The notes under the pieces were generated by a model. That model ran no database searches. It was not told where the DNA came from and worked only from the letters and a program-made list of their open reading frames with translations. 61,377 bases of DNA, taken from Tubiluchus corallicola (taxonomy: Eukaryota; Priapulida; Priapulimorpha; Priapulimorphida; Tubiluchidae). Below are positions 34,527 through 45,800 of the stretch, one piece after another. Within the stretch, counting starts at the first letter, position 1; each line of letters begins with the position of its first letter. The DNA lies in assembly GCA_030141605.1 (NCBI GenBank), contig JAQGDQ010000503.1, positions 7,501 to 68,877 of the forward strand, given 5' to 3'. Made by a program: the position numbers and the translations under genes.

Positions 34527-37379
34527 ATGAAGCTGAAAGCAACACTCATTGAAATTACCACCAACATAACCAGGACAGCTTCAAAAAAAAGTATTGAAAA
34601 TGTATACAAAACAGCTATTGAAGTTTGTGTTGAAAGGTAATTACATATAAGTTTTTTTAAATAAATTTTGAACGAAAGAACTAATTTTTGTTGTTAAAAT
34701 TTTTACATCTAATCGTACATTGCAAGTCTTTGATGTTGCCGGATCCGATGCTTCTACGAGTTACTGTTATGGCAGACATATTTTAGTGCAGACTCTAAAT
34801 ATATCTTTACCTAGTTTAGTTTTTAAAGCTTTCTCAATTTTTATTAACGATTACTTATTTATTTAAAGGTGGTATAAATACTTTTTGTAATTCCCACCTA
34901 TGTCATGTGTCCAACCTGTAATTTGTCTGAAGTATGTATCTGGGATAAGAATTAATTATAAAACTAAGTATCTATAATTTTTATTTCACGGTAAACTACT
35001 TCGTGACAATGTTCTAATTAGAGTATAGAATTTTTTATGAGCTAGCATAGCCCTGGTGTGTCTGCTGTGTTGAAATGTTTCTTAATATTCTTATAATCAG
35101 CAAAGTTCCAGACCTACAGTAGAGGTCAGAGAAAGACAAGAAATGATAATGATGATGATGCTAAAATAATTAACAATATATTTGTACACTACTTGTTGAT
35201 TTAAGTTTAGTTACTGGAAGTTTTCTTATAATAGGGTAGATAAAGATCGGCTGATGTATTACTTTCCTTTTGAAACAGGAACGATGTGAATGATGGCAAT
35301 GATGAAAAAGTAACCGACAGTATACTAACTTTGAATACTACAATGGACAACATTGAAGCACATGATGCAGTCAATGACAATATGCCAGCTTTTGGTGCCA
35401 TGGAGGAAAGAAAAGGCCAAGATAATCAAACAATGATAAAATACGATAGTGGCAATTGTTTCGCTAGTGGTCCTACTCCTGAGTCTGATGAAATGCGGGA
35501 TTGTTTTTCGCAAATTAGAAACATTAATGTAAAAACTGAACATGATATTTCAGAAGATAATATTGTTACCTGTACCAGCAATGAAGTACTAAATCAGAAT
35601 GTGTCTGGTAACAACTTTAATGTCAGTGTGGAAGACAATATTTTACCAAACATGTTAAGTTTGTTCAATAAGCGTTATAAGTGTAGTGTATGCGGCTCTA
35701 CTTTTAAAAAGAAGTCAAAGTTGAACATACATTTCCGAATTCACACCGGAGAAAAACCTTATCAGTGTGACCAGTGTGGATTTGTGTGTGCCCGGTCTGA
35801 TAATTTGAACAGACACTTGAGAACTCACACAGGGGAAAAGCCTTTCAAGTGTAAGGAGTGTGATGCTGTTTTTACTGAGTCAGGAAGTTTAAATAGACAT
35901 TTAAAAATTCATGCAGGAGCAAGGAAACCTCCTCCAGTTTTTATTCACTCTCGAAACTTATTAAAGCAACTAGAATTACGTAACTTGCCATTAGATGATA
36001 ATGGTGATAAAATAATCAGTAACAACCTGCTAAGTTTTGTCGCCGGAAATTTATCTGCAGCTTGTGATAAAGTGTTGAGTCAAGATGAGAAAATTACCAG
36101 CACATTCATAAAAACAGAATCGGGCAATTCAACAAACAAGTTAGACTATCGGAAAAATTCAGAAGCGCTTGGTCTGGTCCGTGTGGCAGGTGCTGCCAAC
36201 AGTGAAGAGAATCTCTTAATGGATAAACTGACCCTGTCTGGTAAGGTTCATAAATGCAGCGTCTGCGGTGCTACATTTAAAAATAAGTGCAAGTTAACTA
36301 TACACATAAGAACTCACACTGGAGAAAAACCCTTTAAGTGCAACCACTGCGATTCTGCTTTCGTTAGGTCTGATAATTTGTTTAGGCATCAGAGAACTCA
36401 CACTGGTGAGAAGCCTTTTAAATGTAAAGAATGTGATGCCACTTTTACTGAATCGGGTAGTTTGAAGAGACATTCAAGACTTCACAAAGGAGGAAGAAAA
36501 AGTTTTCTCTGCAGTTACTGTGATGCAAGTTTTATTCGGTCAGACCACCTGAATATACATCTGAGGACTCACATGGGGAAAAAGCCTTATAAGTGCAATT
36601 GGTGTGCAGCAGTTTTTACTCACACAGCACAATTAAGACAACATAAATTGACCCATTTACAATTGTGCAATTTTGACAATAAGATGGTCAGTCACAGCAA
36701 GTCAGATTTTGTTACTGCAACTGCATCTTCATTGTGTACTACAGAAACCGACAACGATGCAAATATGTTTATAAAAACTGAATGTGATGATTCTGCAAAC
36801 AGGTTAGAGTATTCAGAAAATCTTGAAAAGTTTGATCAGGGTTCTTTTTCGCCTGGTGCCTTTGATACTGGTGAAACATACCTTTTATCAGATTTTTTGA
36901 CTTTGCCTGGTAAGCTTCACAAATGCAGTCAATGTGATGCTACCTTTAAAAAGAAAGCTAAGTTAACCATACATTTAAGAATTCACACTGGAGAAAAGCC
37001 ATTCAAGTGCAATCACTGCAGTTCTGCTTTTGCTAGGTCTGACAATTTGAACAGGCACCTGAGAACTCACACAGGAGAAAAACCTTTTAAGTGCAAAAAG
37101 TGTAATGCTGCTTTTACTGAATCGGGTAGTTTAAGAAGACATTTAAGAATACACATAGCTGGAAGGAAACCTTTCATATGTACATACTGTGATGCAAGCT
37201 TTTCTCGGTCTGATCATAAAACTTTGCATTTGAGGACTCATACAGGAGAAAAACCTTTTAAGTGTAACTCATGTTTGGCAGCTTTTTCTCACCCAGCAAA
37301 TTTAAAGCAACATAAATTGACTCACTTATGTGAGAAATCAAGCATGTCTAGGAAATGTGAAACTACCTCAAATCTTTGA
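34527..37379 (+). CDS. C2H2 zinc-finger protein, 13 fingers, two exons
   Basis: Exon 1 is 34527-34636 (ATG first after an in-frame TAA at 34449; donor AAAG|GTAATT). Exon 2 is 35279-37379 (acceptor CTTTTGAAACAG). Joining AG with G restores the frame and gives 736 residues. Fingers form three blocks: about residues 168-250 (3 fingers), 360-498 (5) and 583-722 (5), with TGEKPF/Y linkers inside blocks. Helices recur in the same order in each block (RSDNLNR then ESGSLxR; blocks 2 and 3 add RSDHxxx and a fifth). Each block is preceded by an acidic linker with a psi-K-x-E motif (VKTE near 120, IKTE near 313 and 534), the consensus for SUMO attachment. Probably a nuclear DNA-binding regulator; there is no KRAB, BTB or SCAN domain. 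Targets are not known. Confidence 0.93.
34637..35278 (+). other. Intron of the C2H2 gene
   Basis: Intron of 642 nt with GT...AG ends, interrupting a codon after its second base. It contains an ATG/AAT-rich patch at 35143-35165 and nothing else recognised. Confidence 0.85.
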
Positions 37380-37731
37380 TGTTATCAGGACAATATGCAA
37401 TAGATAATTTACTTAATAACATAATTATGAAACATGCTTTGCAGTTTATTTTGAAATTTTTAATACATTGTAATTAAGACTAATGATTTTTTGTACTACA
37501 CCAACAAATTCTGCATCAAGTAGGCGATACAAAGTACAAACTGTTTACTTATTTGCAAGATTTTGACATAATTGATTCATGTCTGCCTCAGGTGCACTTG
37601 AACCTGAAAGCATCCAACTAATAGTTAAAAAGAAACTTGGGTTACAAGTTACTGTGATGTGCATTTTGACATTAATTTATTTGTGTTTGTACGATGTTCC
37701 AGGGCGTTGTTGAAATACAACATTTCCATTA

Positions 37732-37737
37732 AATAAA
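37732..37737 (+). terminator. Polyadenylation signal AATAAA of the C2H2 gene
   Basis: CCATTAAATAAAGCGC lies about 350 nt after the stop at 37377-37379. It is the first canonical signal downstream. Confidence 0.7.
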
Positions 37738-37849
37738 GCGCTATAGTAAAGCTATTTCAAATGTAAGTGATAGTGTGAAACAGTTTTTGCATCAAAGAGG
37801 ACTATCTTATAATAAATTTTGAAAACACAAATCAAAATTGCAGATTTTT

Positions 37850-38515
37850 AAACCATAAATTAGAGCTGCAATGTTTTTAAAGCACATGTAAAAGCTGCAA
37901 GCTTTTTATATGATAAAATGCTTTAAGGTTGCAATGTTTTTCAGACACATAGAAGAGCTGCAAGGTTTTAGAACATAAATAAAAGATGGAATATTTTTAA
38001 AACACATGGGAAAACTCCAAAGCTTTAAGACACACATAAAAGCTGGAATGTTTTTAAAACATATAGAAAAGCTGCAAGGCTTCCAGAACACAAAAACTAA
38101 AATGTTTTTAAACCACATACAAAAATTGCAAGGCTTTCAGAACACATATAAAAGCTGTAATGTTTTCAAACACATACAAAAACTGCAAGGCTTTCAGAAC
38201 ACATATAAAAGCTGTAATGTTTTTCAAACACATACAAAAACTGCAAGGCTTTCAGAACACATATAAAAGCTGTAATGTTTTTCAAACACATACAAAAACT
38301 GCAAGGCTTTCAGAACACACATAAAAGCTGTAATGTTTTCAAACACATATAAAAACTGTAAGGTTTTCAGAACACATATAAAAGCTGTAATGTTTTTCAA
38401 ACACATACAAAAACTGCAAGGCTTTCAGAACACACATAAAAGCTGTAATGTTTTCAAACACATATAAAAACTGCAAGGTTTTCAGAACACATATAGAAGC
38501 TGTAATGTTTTCGAA
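37850..38515. repeat. About 57-bp minisatellite, roughly 12 copies
   Basis: Unit contains AACACATATAAAAGCTGTAATG, shown here by its parts AACACATATAAAAGCTG and TAATGTTTTCAAACAC, then ATACAAAAACTGCAAGG. The left copies are degenerate and the central ones nearly identical. It starts just past the C2H2 gene's polyadenylation signal. Confidence 0.93.
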
Positions 38516-39130
38516 CACATGTTAGCTCCCAGATGCATGTCAATTACTTTCACACATGCAAACAGAAAATCTCAAGTCTCTAAATAAAGCACGCTGCCAA
38601 ATCTTACCAATTAGTTTAACTGTTGATTAATGTTTAACCAGCAGTGGCTAACATTAACTATCATTAACATTAACTATCATTAACCAATCAGTGCAACTCA
38701 CTAACAAACACGTCTAAACAACAAACAGCTTCTTTAGAAATTGAATTATGTTTATTGTTGATATGGATCTCTTTTCACATTAAGCACATTCTGTTTAATA
38801 TACTGCACTACAGTAACAGTGTCACCATCTACTGAGCTAATACTGAACTAATAATGAGTGTAGCATGCCATTAAAGAAAAGCCAGAAAAAAGGCTAGATT
38901 CAGAATTGCAAAAAATCTGGAATAATCCTACGCCTGAACGAAAAAGCTAGGCTGAAAAACGGGTAAAATTGTTTAAGATCTGCATTAAAATTGAGATTTT
39001 TTTAAATGTAATGGAAAAATGTCATACAAAGCGAATTTTAAATGCAAGACCTAGTTTTCAACAAATTTGCAGTTTATTTACACAAAATCAAAAACCTTTC
39101 ATTGTTTCGTCTGTATGATGATAATCATGC

Positions 39131-39588
39131 ATCAATACCATATCCAACAATTCCATACCATATCCCACAATTCCACAGCACAACCCACAATTCTGTACCA
39201 TATCGCATAATTCCATAGCGTATCCCATAATTCCATACCATCTCCCACAATTCCACAGCACAACCCACAATTCCACAGCACAACCCACAATTCCATACCA
39301 TATCCCACAATTCCACAGCACAAACCACAATTCCATTCCATATCCCTCAATTCAATACCATATCCCACAATTCCATAGCATATCCCACAATTCTACAGCA
39401 CAACCCACAATTCCATACGATAACCCACAATTCCACAGCACAACCCACAAGTCCATACCATATCCCACAATTCCATACCACATCCAACAATTCCATTCCA
39501 TATCCCACAATTCCATAGCACGTCCCACAATTCTGTACCATATCCCATAATTCCATACCATATCCCACAATTCCATTAAAATTCACTC
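39131..39588. repeat. 20-bp minisatellite, about 23 copies
   Basis: Two alternating 20-bp versions: CCACAATTCCATACCATATC and CCACAATTCCACAGCACAAC. All three frames on the minus strand stay open because 20 is not a multiple of 3 and the unit lacks stops on that strand; the long Cys/Trp-rich ORFs there are artefacts. Confidence 0.95.
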
Positions 39589-40086
39589 AAACTCTGTGAC
39601 CACATTATGAAAAAATTAAGTTCTAACAAACCTTCTAGATGAAATTAATTAAAAAAAAACAAATTTAATATGTACAATTAACTTATAAGAAGTAATTTTT
39701 ATTAGAATAGTGTAAAATGGAGTAGGCAAACTATTAAGTATATTTGAGCCACAAAAGAAATAAATTAGAAAATTTACAGTATAAAAAATAATAAACTTCA
39801 CTCTACCTGTCCATTAACAACAACAAAGTTATACGATACACAATTTAAAAACATATATACATAAACAATAACACTACCATATGTATACCAAAAAATAAAG
39901 TAATTTGACAGATCTTTCACACAATTGAGCTAGCTTGGACAACTGAATCTCCAACATTTTAAAAGAGTTTAAACAATTCTAGTTTCATGACATTATATCA
40001 CACCGCCAGTCTGTCCACTATAACTGTCTGCCACTAATTGTGCAATGTTAAAATACGGCTGGATAAATTTAACCAGGCCCGAACTG

Positions 40087-40750
40087 AGGGGCGTAGCCAG
40101 GTCCTAAAGTTAGGGGGAGCAAGCACATAAAAAAGGCACCGTGACAGGGGCGTAGCCAGCTTCTAAAGTTAGGGGGAGCAAGCACATAAAAAAGGCACCG
40201 TGACACGTATTAAATGATTTCTAAAGAACTGATTATACATTTTAATTTTGTGTTTAAAATCAAAACACGAGGAAGATACAGTTATAAAGGAAGTACATAA
40301 TTGTTATTTTGTATTTAAAATTAGAAAACAACAAAATGGTTTACAGTAAACTCTTAAATCTCAAAACGTAATAAAAACACGTGTTATTTAATTGTTTTAA
40401 TTTTAGATGTAAAATGAAACCAAAATGAACCATAGTGAAACATGTAAGATGAAGGAACTACAACAGTCTCTCTCATCTAGGTTTCATCCCAGCAAAGTAA
40501 TTTATGACTTTATTATAATCCACCTGAGTAACCAATTCTCTTTCAATGGAGAGCAAGACTAACCCAGACAATTTATCCTCATCCATTGTAGTAATAAGAC
40601 AGGACTTTATCAAATTCAGCCGATTAAATGATCATTCAGCAATTGCACAAGGGAAATAAAGAATTAAAAACTGTTGAAAAGGCACTAATTTTGAGAAATA
40701 AACCACTATGGGGAGCAGTGGCTCCCCTTCCCCCATTAGCTATGCCACTG
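40087..40750 (-). mobile_element. hAT-family DNA transposon, internally deleted
   Basis: The left end CAGGGGCGTAGCCAGC (40145; a tandem second copy of the first 58 bp starts at about 40087) and the right end TTAGCTATGCCACTG (ending 40750) form an imperfect inverted pair of the CAGTGGCGTAGC type. Between them the minus strand retains the 3' end of a transposase (next entry). The same ends occur at 47473-47816. Confidence 0.75.
40473..40690 (-). pseudogene. hAT transposase C-terminal dimerisation domain, relic
   Basis: The minus-strand frame reads QQFLILYFPCAIAE, a TGA where Arg is expected, then SFNRLNLIKSCLITTMDEDK, LSGLVLLSIERE and finally INYFAGMKPR with stop at 40473-40475. This is the conserved (A)ERxFSxLxxIKxxLRxxM...LxxLxLLSIE pattern of the hAT dimerisation region. 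One nonsense codon replaces the conserved Arg (probably CGA to TGA). The rest of the transposase is missing. Confidence 0.85.
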
Positions 40751-41236
40751 GCATCACATATAGCTTAACAACACAATAACAAACCTAAGGTTGCCATGAG
40801 AGCTGACAATATTAATACACGGCTTGTACGAACCACTAGAGGGAGCAGTCGCTCCCCTTGCTCCCCCATTAGCTATGCCACTGGCATCACATTTAGCTTA
40901 ACAACACAATAACAAACCTAAGGTTGCCACAAGAGCTGACAATATTAACACACGGCTTTTACGAACCACTAGAGGGAGCAGTCGCTCCCCCATTAGCTAT
41001 GCCACTGGCATCACATTTAACGTAATAACACAATAACAAACCTAAGATTGCCACAAGAGCTGACAATATTAATACACAGCTTGTACGAACCACTAGAGGG
41101 AGCAGTTGCTCCCCTTGCTCCCCCATTAGCTATGCCACTGGCATCACATTTAACTTAATAACACAATAACAAACTAAAGATTGCCACGAGAGCTGACAAT
41201 ATTAATACACAGTTTGTACAAACCACATGTTACATC
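40751..41236. repeat. 133-bp tandem repeat seeded by a hAT terminus, about 4 copies
   Basis: Units begin GCATCACAT(A/T)TAGCTTAA at 40751, 40884, 41008 and 41141. Each ends with ACTAGAGGGAGCAGTCGCTC and CATTAGCTATGCCACTG, the right terminal sequence of the adjacent hAT copy. One unit is 124 bp, having lost CCTTGCTCC. The transposon end has become part of a satellite unit. Confidence 0.88.
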
Positions 41237-41347
41237 TAAACACTGCAGAAAGTGCAATAGAATTATTCGTAAATGTTAAAGCACGATAATAATGCTTACA
41301 CCACTTGGATGTGGTAATTTCAAGAATGAAACAGTAAAGTGTTTTAA

Positions 41348-41802
41348 CCCTTTCATACCCGTTGTATCCCGTGGGATACGAGAATATTTTCTGCCTTTAA
41401 AATTAATCAAATTTTAAAACTGACAGTTATTTGATCTGGTAATAGTTATTTTGATTTAAGCCAATAACAATAGACTAAAAATGGTGACAAAATGGCAAAC
41501 TAGAAAATCTACATAGCATAAAAAACTGCGCAAGGTACAGTACTTTAGAGACGACTTTGTACAGATCAGCATAGCATGCATACTAAATGTCTTAAATACT
41601 TTAAAAATTACCAGCAGTTGCAAAATGAAGGACATTTCATGCTTCCATTTAATCCCAATGTATCCCGTGGGATACAGGCTATATTTAACACGCGGGCACA
41701 GGTAGAAAAAAATTATTATGTGCAAAGGAGATGGACATACTGAGCAAAAGTACCAAGCCAAAAAAATTTTTCTTATTAAAAAATAATTTGGGACTGAAAG
41801 GG
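41348..41802. mobile_element. piggyBac-type MITE
   Basis: A 455-bp element flanked by TTAA on both sides (41344-41347 and 41803-41806). Ends are inverted: CCCTTTCATACCC at the left and GGGACTGAAAGGG at the right. TTAA targets and CCCTTT ends are characteristic of piggyBac elements. Inside each end lies the palindrome GTATCCCGTGGGATAC (at about 41363 and 41660). No transposase is encoded. Confidence 0.88.
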
Positions 41803-41806
41803 TTAA

Positions 41807-42295
41807 CTGCGTGACAAGTTAGCAAAATAAACAGAACCTGTTAAGAAACCTCTCCCCGATTCTGATATTCATAACAAGAAAATCCTGCTTATTTGTTGGG
41901 ACCAGTCCTGCGAATTCATCGACTGATTCTTACACTTCAACAGCTTACACTTCTCACACCAAGACTTTAAACAACAACTTATAAATACTTCAGTTTACAT
42001 ACAAAAATTCTACCGTCTAAGAACAAAGTGGAAGAATTTATAACAGACTTACAGATTTCAAAATGATTATACAACAGTTTAGAGACACTGCGCTTAAAAA
42101 TTAGAAATATTTGCACAAAAGCACAATTTAACCTCACAACTTGACAAAACACTGAACAATTGTGGAAAGCTGTAATTTAACAACAGTGTACAAAATACGA
42201 TACGACAAAATAACTAACAATTGTGCGAAACCTGTAATATAACAATAACGTATTTTTACAATATCTTACAATTTGACAATAAGTACAAATGATAC
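41807..42295. other. Unassigned spacer between piggyBac MITE and OATP 3' flank
   Basis: Nothing recognised; AT-rich. Confidence 0.5.
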
Positions 42296-42690
42296 AATAA
42301 GCCTTTTCACAAGTGCAGCGATTGATGATAATCGTGAAAAAGTCAAAGGTTAAGTGTACCAGACAACGCGTTTGTGTACACTTGACAACGCCTCGCAGCC
42401 CATGCTGTTGTAATAGTAACAGTTTTAACAGCTAACTAGAACTTCACCTAGTTAATTTTTTCTTGTTTCCAATCAAGATCCTGCTAGTAAATAACTCTAC
42501 GCACAAACTAGTGCATAATAAAGTAAAGGCCACGTAAAATAACTGAAGTAACTGAACTGATGCGGCAGGTGGCCTTGCTTTACCCACACGTCAGCTGATG
42601 GTTGCAGTTAAGACGCGTTGCTGTGGTACACTTAACCTTTGATCTACAGCAACTGCGCGTGCACATAGCAAAGCTGTGAAAAAGCTTATT
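42296..42690. mobile_element. MITE family M, copy 1 (full length)
   Basis: 395 bp with inverted ends AATAAGCCTTTTCACA and TGTGAAAAAGCTTATT, and an inverted subterminal block AAAGGTTAAGTGTACCA / TGGTACACTTAACCTTT. Noncoding. It lies about 190 bp beyond the OATP stop codon, in the likely 3' UTR or just past it. Superfamily not determined. Confidence 0.85.
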
Positions 42691-42883
42691 AACTTCCTAC
42701 AGGCAAGTAGTATAAGAAATCCTGCCAGTTGAAATTACGCAACACAGAAGATCGCTATTCTTTCAAGAACCTGTCATTGATAATTCACTAACAAATATAG
42801 TTCATTATTTTCTAAATTAAATTAAAAACTTCCTACATAACAATAAGTAAGGCATCAGTCCAACGGCACACATCAGCATAAGA

Positions 42884-45800
42884 TTATGGTGATTCGGAGA
42901 TTGCTGTATCTCCCGAGATTGTTGCCTCACTTATGGTTATGACCGGTACCGTAGGCACAGCATTGGTGTCACCCACCGGTAAGGTACCGTAATTTGTTGG
43001 CAGATGTGCCGAGTTTGACTCATTAGTAGATATATCATTTCTAACTTTGTTTTGAGATGAAACGCCATCTGACATGTCGTCCAGTTTACTATGATCAGAT
43101 GAAACACCATCTGACATGTCATGCAGTTTACTATGATCAACCGATGGTTTGTACAACCACCAAGACATGAAGAAAAACAGCGTTGAACAAGATTTGCCGA
43201 CGATGGCGAGTGCTAGCATGTTCATGGCCATTTTGCGATTGTTGTAGAAATGGCAGGAACCTTTGGAATCTTCCCCGCAGGAATCCGACCATTGTTGACA
43301 GGATAAATCCATGATCCAGCCGAACAGTAACGGTGCCGGTATTGTGCCTAAACAAAAATCAATAAACAGCTCGTCAAAACGTCTATGACTACAGCGATAA
43401 AAACGCCCGTGAAAACGTTACTTGCAGCATGTAGCAAAATTGCTCTTCAAAATGCCAAAAAAAGCTCGCTGATTAGACGTTAGAGCTCTTTTCTCGCTAT
43501 GCTAGTAAAATGCCGGTAAAAATGGCTGCCACAGCGATTTAGTTGCAGATTGCATAATGCGCATCTCACTAAACAACAGCTGTATACATTTCCCCATAAT
43601 CTACAATGTAGACTACACATACTGCACGCACTGTCTAGTAATTAATTTCTTTGCAATTAACTAACTCTAATGAATTAAAAGTGAGTACATTAATATCACG
43701 GTTTGCAGGACAAAAGCGTGGCGACTTCAGTCCAAATTTGGCCATTGTCCGCCTTATTTACCGATACTAAACTAATACAGTAGCTGCAGTGTATTAAACT
43801 CACGGTAATGTACAATAAATCACCCAATTGTCTCAAAAACACGTAGTACGGGCTGTTCCTATGCAAAGTTATATAAAAACTGTCGACAATTGACTCAAAT
43901 AACTCCACACAATTGACTCTAAACAACTTGCACATGCTACACGTGTTGTTACATGCTGCTTAGCTGTAAACAAAATGACGGCCCGCCATCTAGCGGTCAG
44001 CTCATGAAACAACGGACTGTGTCCGTAGTATGCACGACTTTTTAACGGTCCAGATTTTGTATGAATTTTCCGATATCCATAAAAGCGCGGTCCGGCAAAC
44101 CGAGATGTGAGTGTATTAGCAATGTAAGCATGCAAAGATGCTAACATGTTCACAGCGAGAAGACAAAACTATTTTAACTATTTGTTCTTAATTATTTTAA
44201 CTTTTTAAACTATTTTGTACTTACCTAAACATCTAACATATATCCACTCATTTCCAAGTGCAAAAGACCTTTGTTTCGGCGCTACACACCTAAAGTTTGC
44301 AAAACAATACTAAGTTTTGACTGAGCTAAAATCTATGCTTGCAATTGCAATAAGTCTCTTCACAGTTTCGTTGTGTGCACGTACACTTGCTGTAGGTCAA
44401 AGGTTAAGTGTACCACAGCAACACGTTTTAACTACAACCGTCACGTGATGTGTGTGTAAAGAAAAGCTGTCTGTGGGATCAGTTCAGTAATTTAAGTTGT
44501 TTTACGTGGACGTTACTTAATTATGCATTACTCTGTGCATAGAGTCATTTACTAGCATGATCTCGCTTGAGAACAAGAAAAAAAGATTGCTTTTTAACTG
44601 GGCCACATTGACTTTTGCACATTTGACAACACACACTTGTGATGTGTTACTAAAACAGAATCTTGTAAATAAACACATAGTTATTCGTTACCGAGTAATA
44701 ATAATATATATTAGTTTTATTTATACACATGCATAAGCCTTTACAGTTTCATTGTGTGCAAGAGCATTTACTGTAGGTAAGGTTGGTTAAGTGTACCGCA
44801 GCAATCCCTATCTTGACTGCAATAATCACGTGATATGTAAGTAAAGCAAAGCCGTCTGCCACATCAGTTTAGCAATTTTAGTTGTTTTACGTGGACTTTA
44901 CTTGATTATCCATTAGTCTGGGCACAGTGATTTACTAGCAGGATCTTGCTTGGGAACAAGAAAAAATCAACTAGGTAAGGTTCTAGCTAACGGCTAAAAC
45001 TGCTACTATTACAACAGTATGGGCTATGAGGCGTTGTCAAGTGTCTAGAACACGTGACCTTTGACTTTTTCACGCTCATCATCAGTTGCTGGAACTGTGA
45101 AAAAACGTTATTTATTGCACTGCAAAATTGTATCTACTATCTCAACCATTGTCAACTAATCTCACCATATAAAAATACAAGTAACAGAACCATTACTGTT
45201 ATGAAAATACTGTAACAAGCAACAAAACTGTCAGTCTATGAGAAGCCAAACCTATCTGCGCGAAACCAAACTACAAGAACACTATCAAGATGGCATCACT
45301 TAGTTAAACAAATCAATGCTTTAACAAAGCTACGCCATAACATAAATTCTGCCAAATCCCTAACTGCGTGACCACTGCTGTCACTAGCTACATGTTACTA
45401 CGTGCACTAATGCATAAGCGTTGTCATGGTTATGCCAAATGTCTTGGGATACAGCAAAATTATTTAAGAATTTGCAACCCAAAATCTTATACAAGGAAGT
45501 ATTAAACAAGGTTGTTATTCTAAAGTTACCATATCAGAAAAAACCAGGGAGTTACAAACAAACGTCCGTTTAATCGCTAAAACCACACATGCATTTCATA
45601 GTGGATGTTAAAGTAAAATAAGGTTACATAGAAGGTCTAACTAAAGTAACTAATACAGTTTCCATACCTTAAGGTGGAACACATTGCAGGCATTATGGTC
45701 GCAAACGTTTGCACGACCAGAACAAAGAACATCGTCAGAAAGATAGCAAGTTGCCATTTGCAGTTTGATTCACACAAGTTATCTATTGCATCTGCCTGGA

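Noticed and set aside
39088-39586. Cys/Trp-rich ORFs in all minus frames
   Set aside because: Produced by the 20-bp repeat, which lacks stops on that strand.
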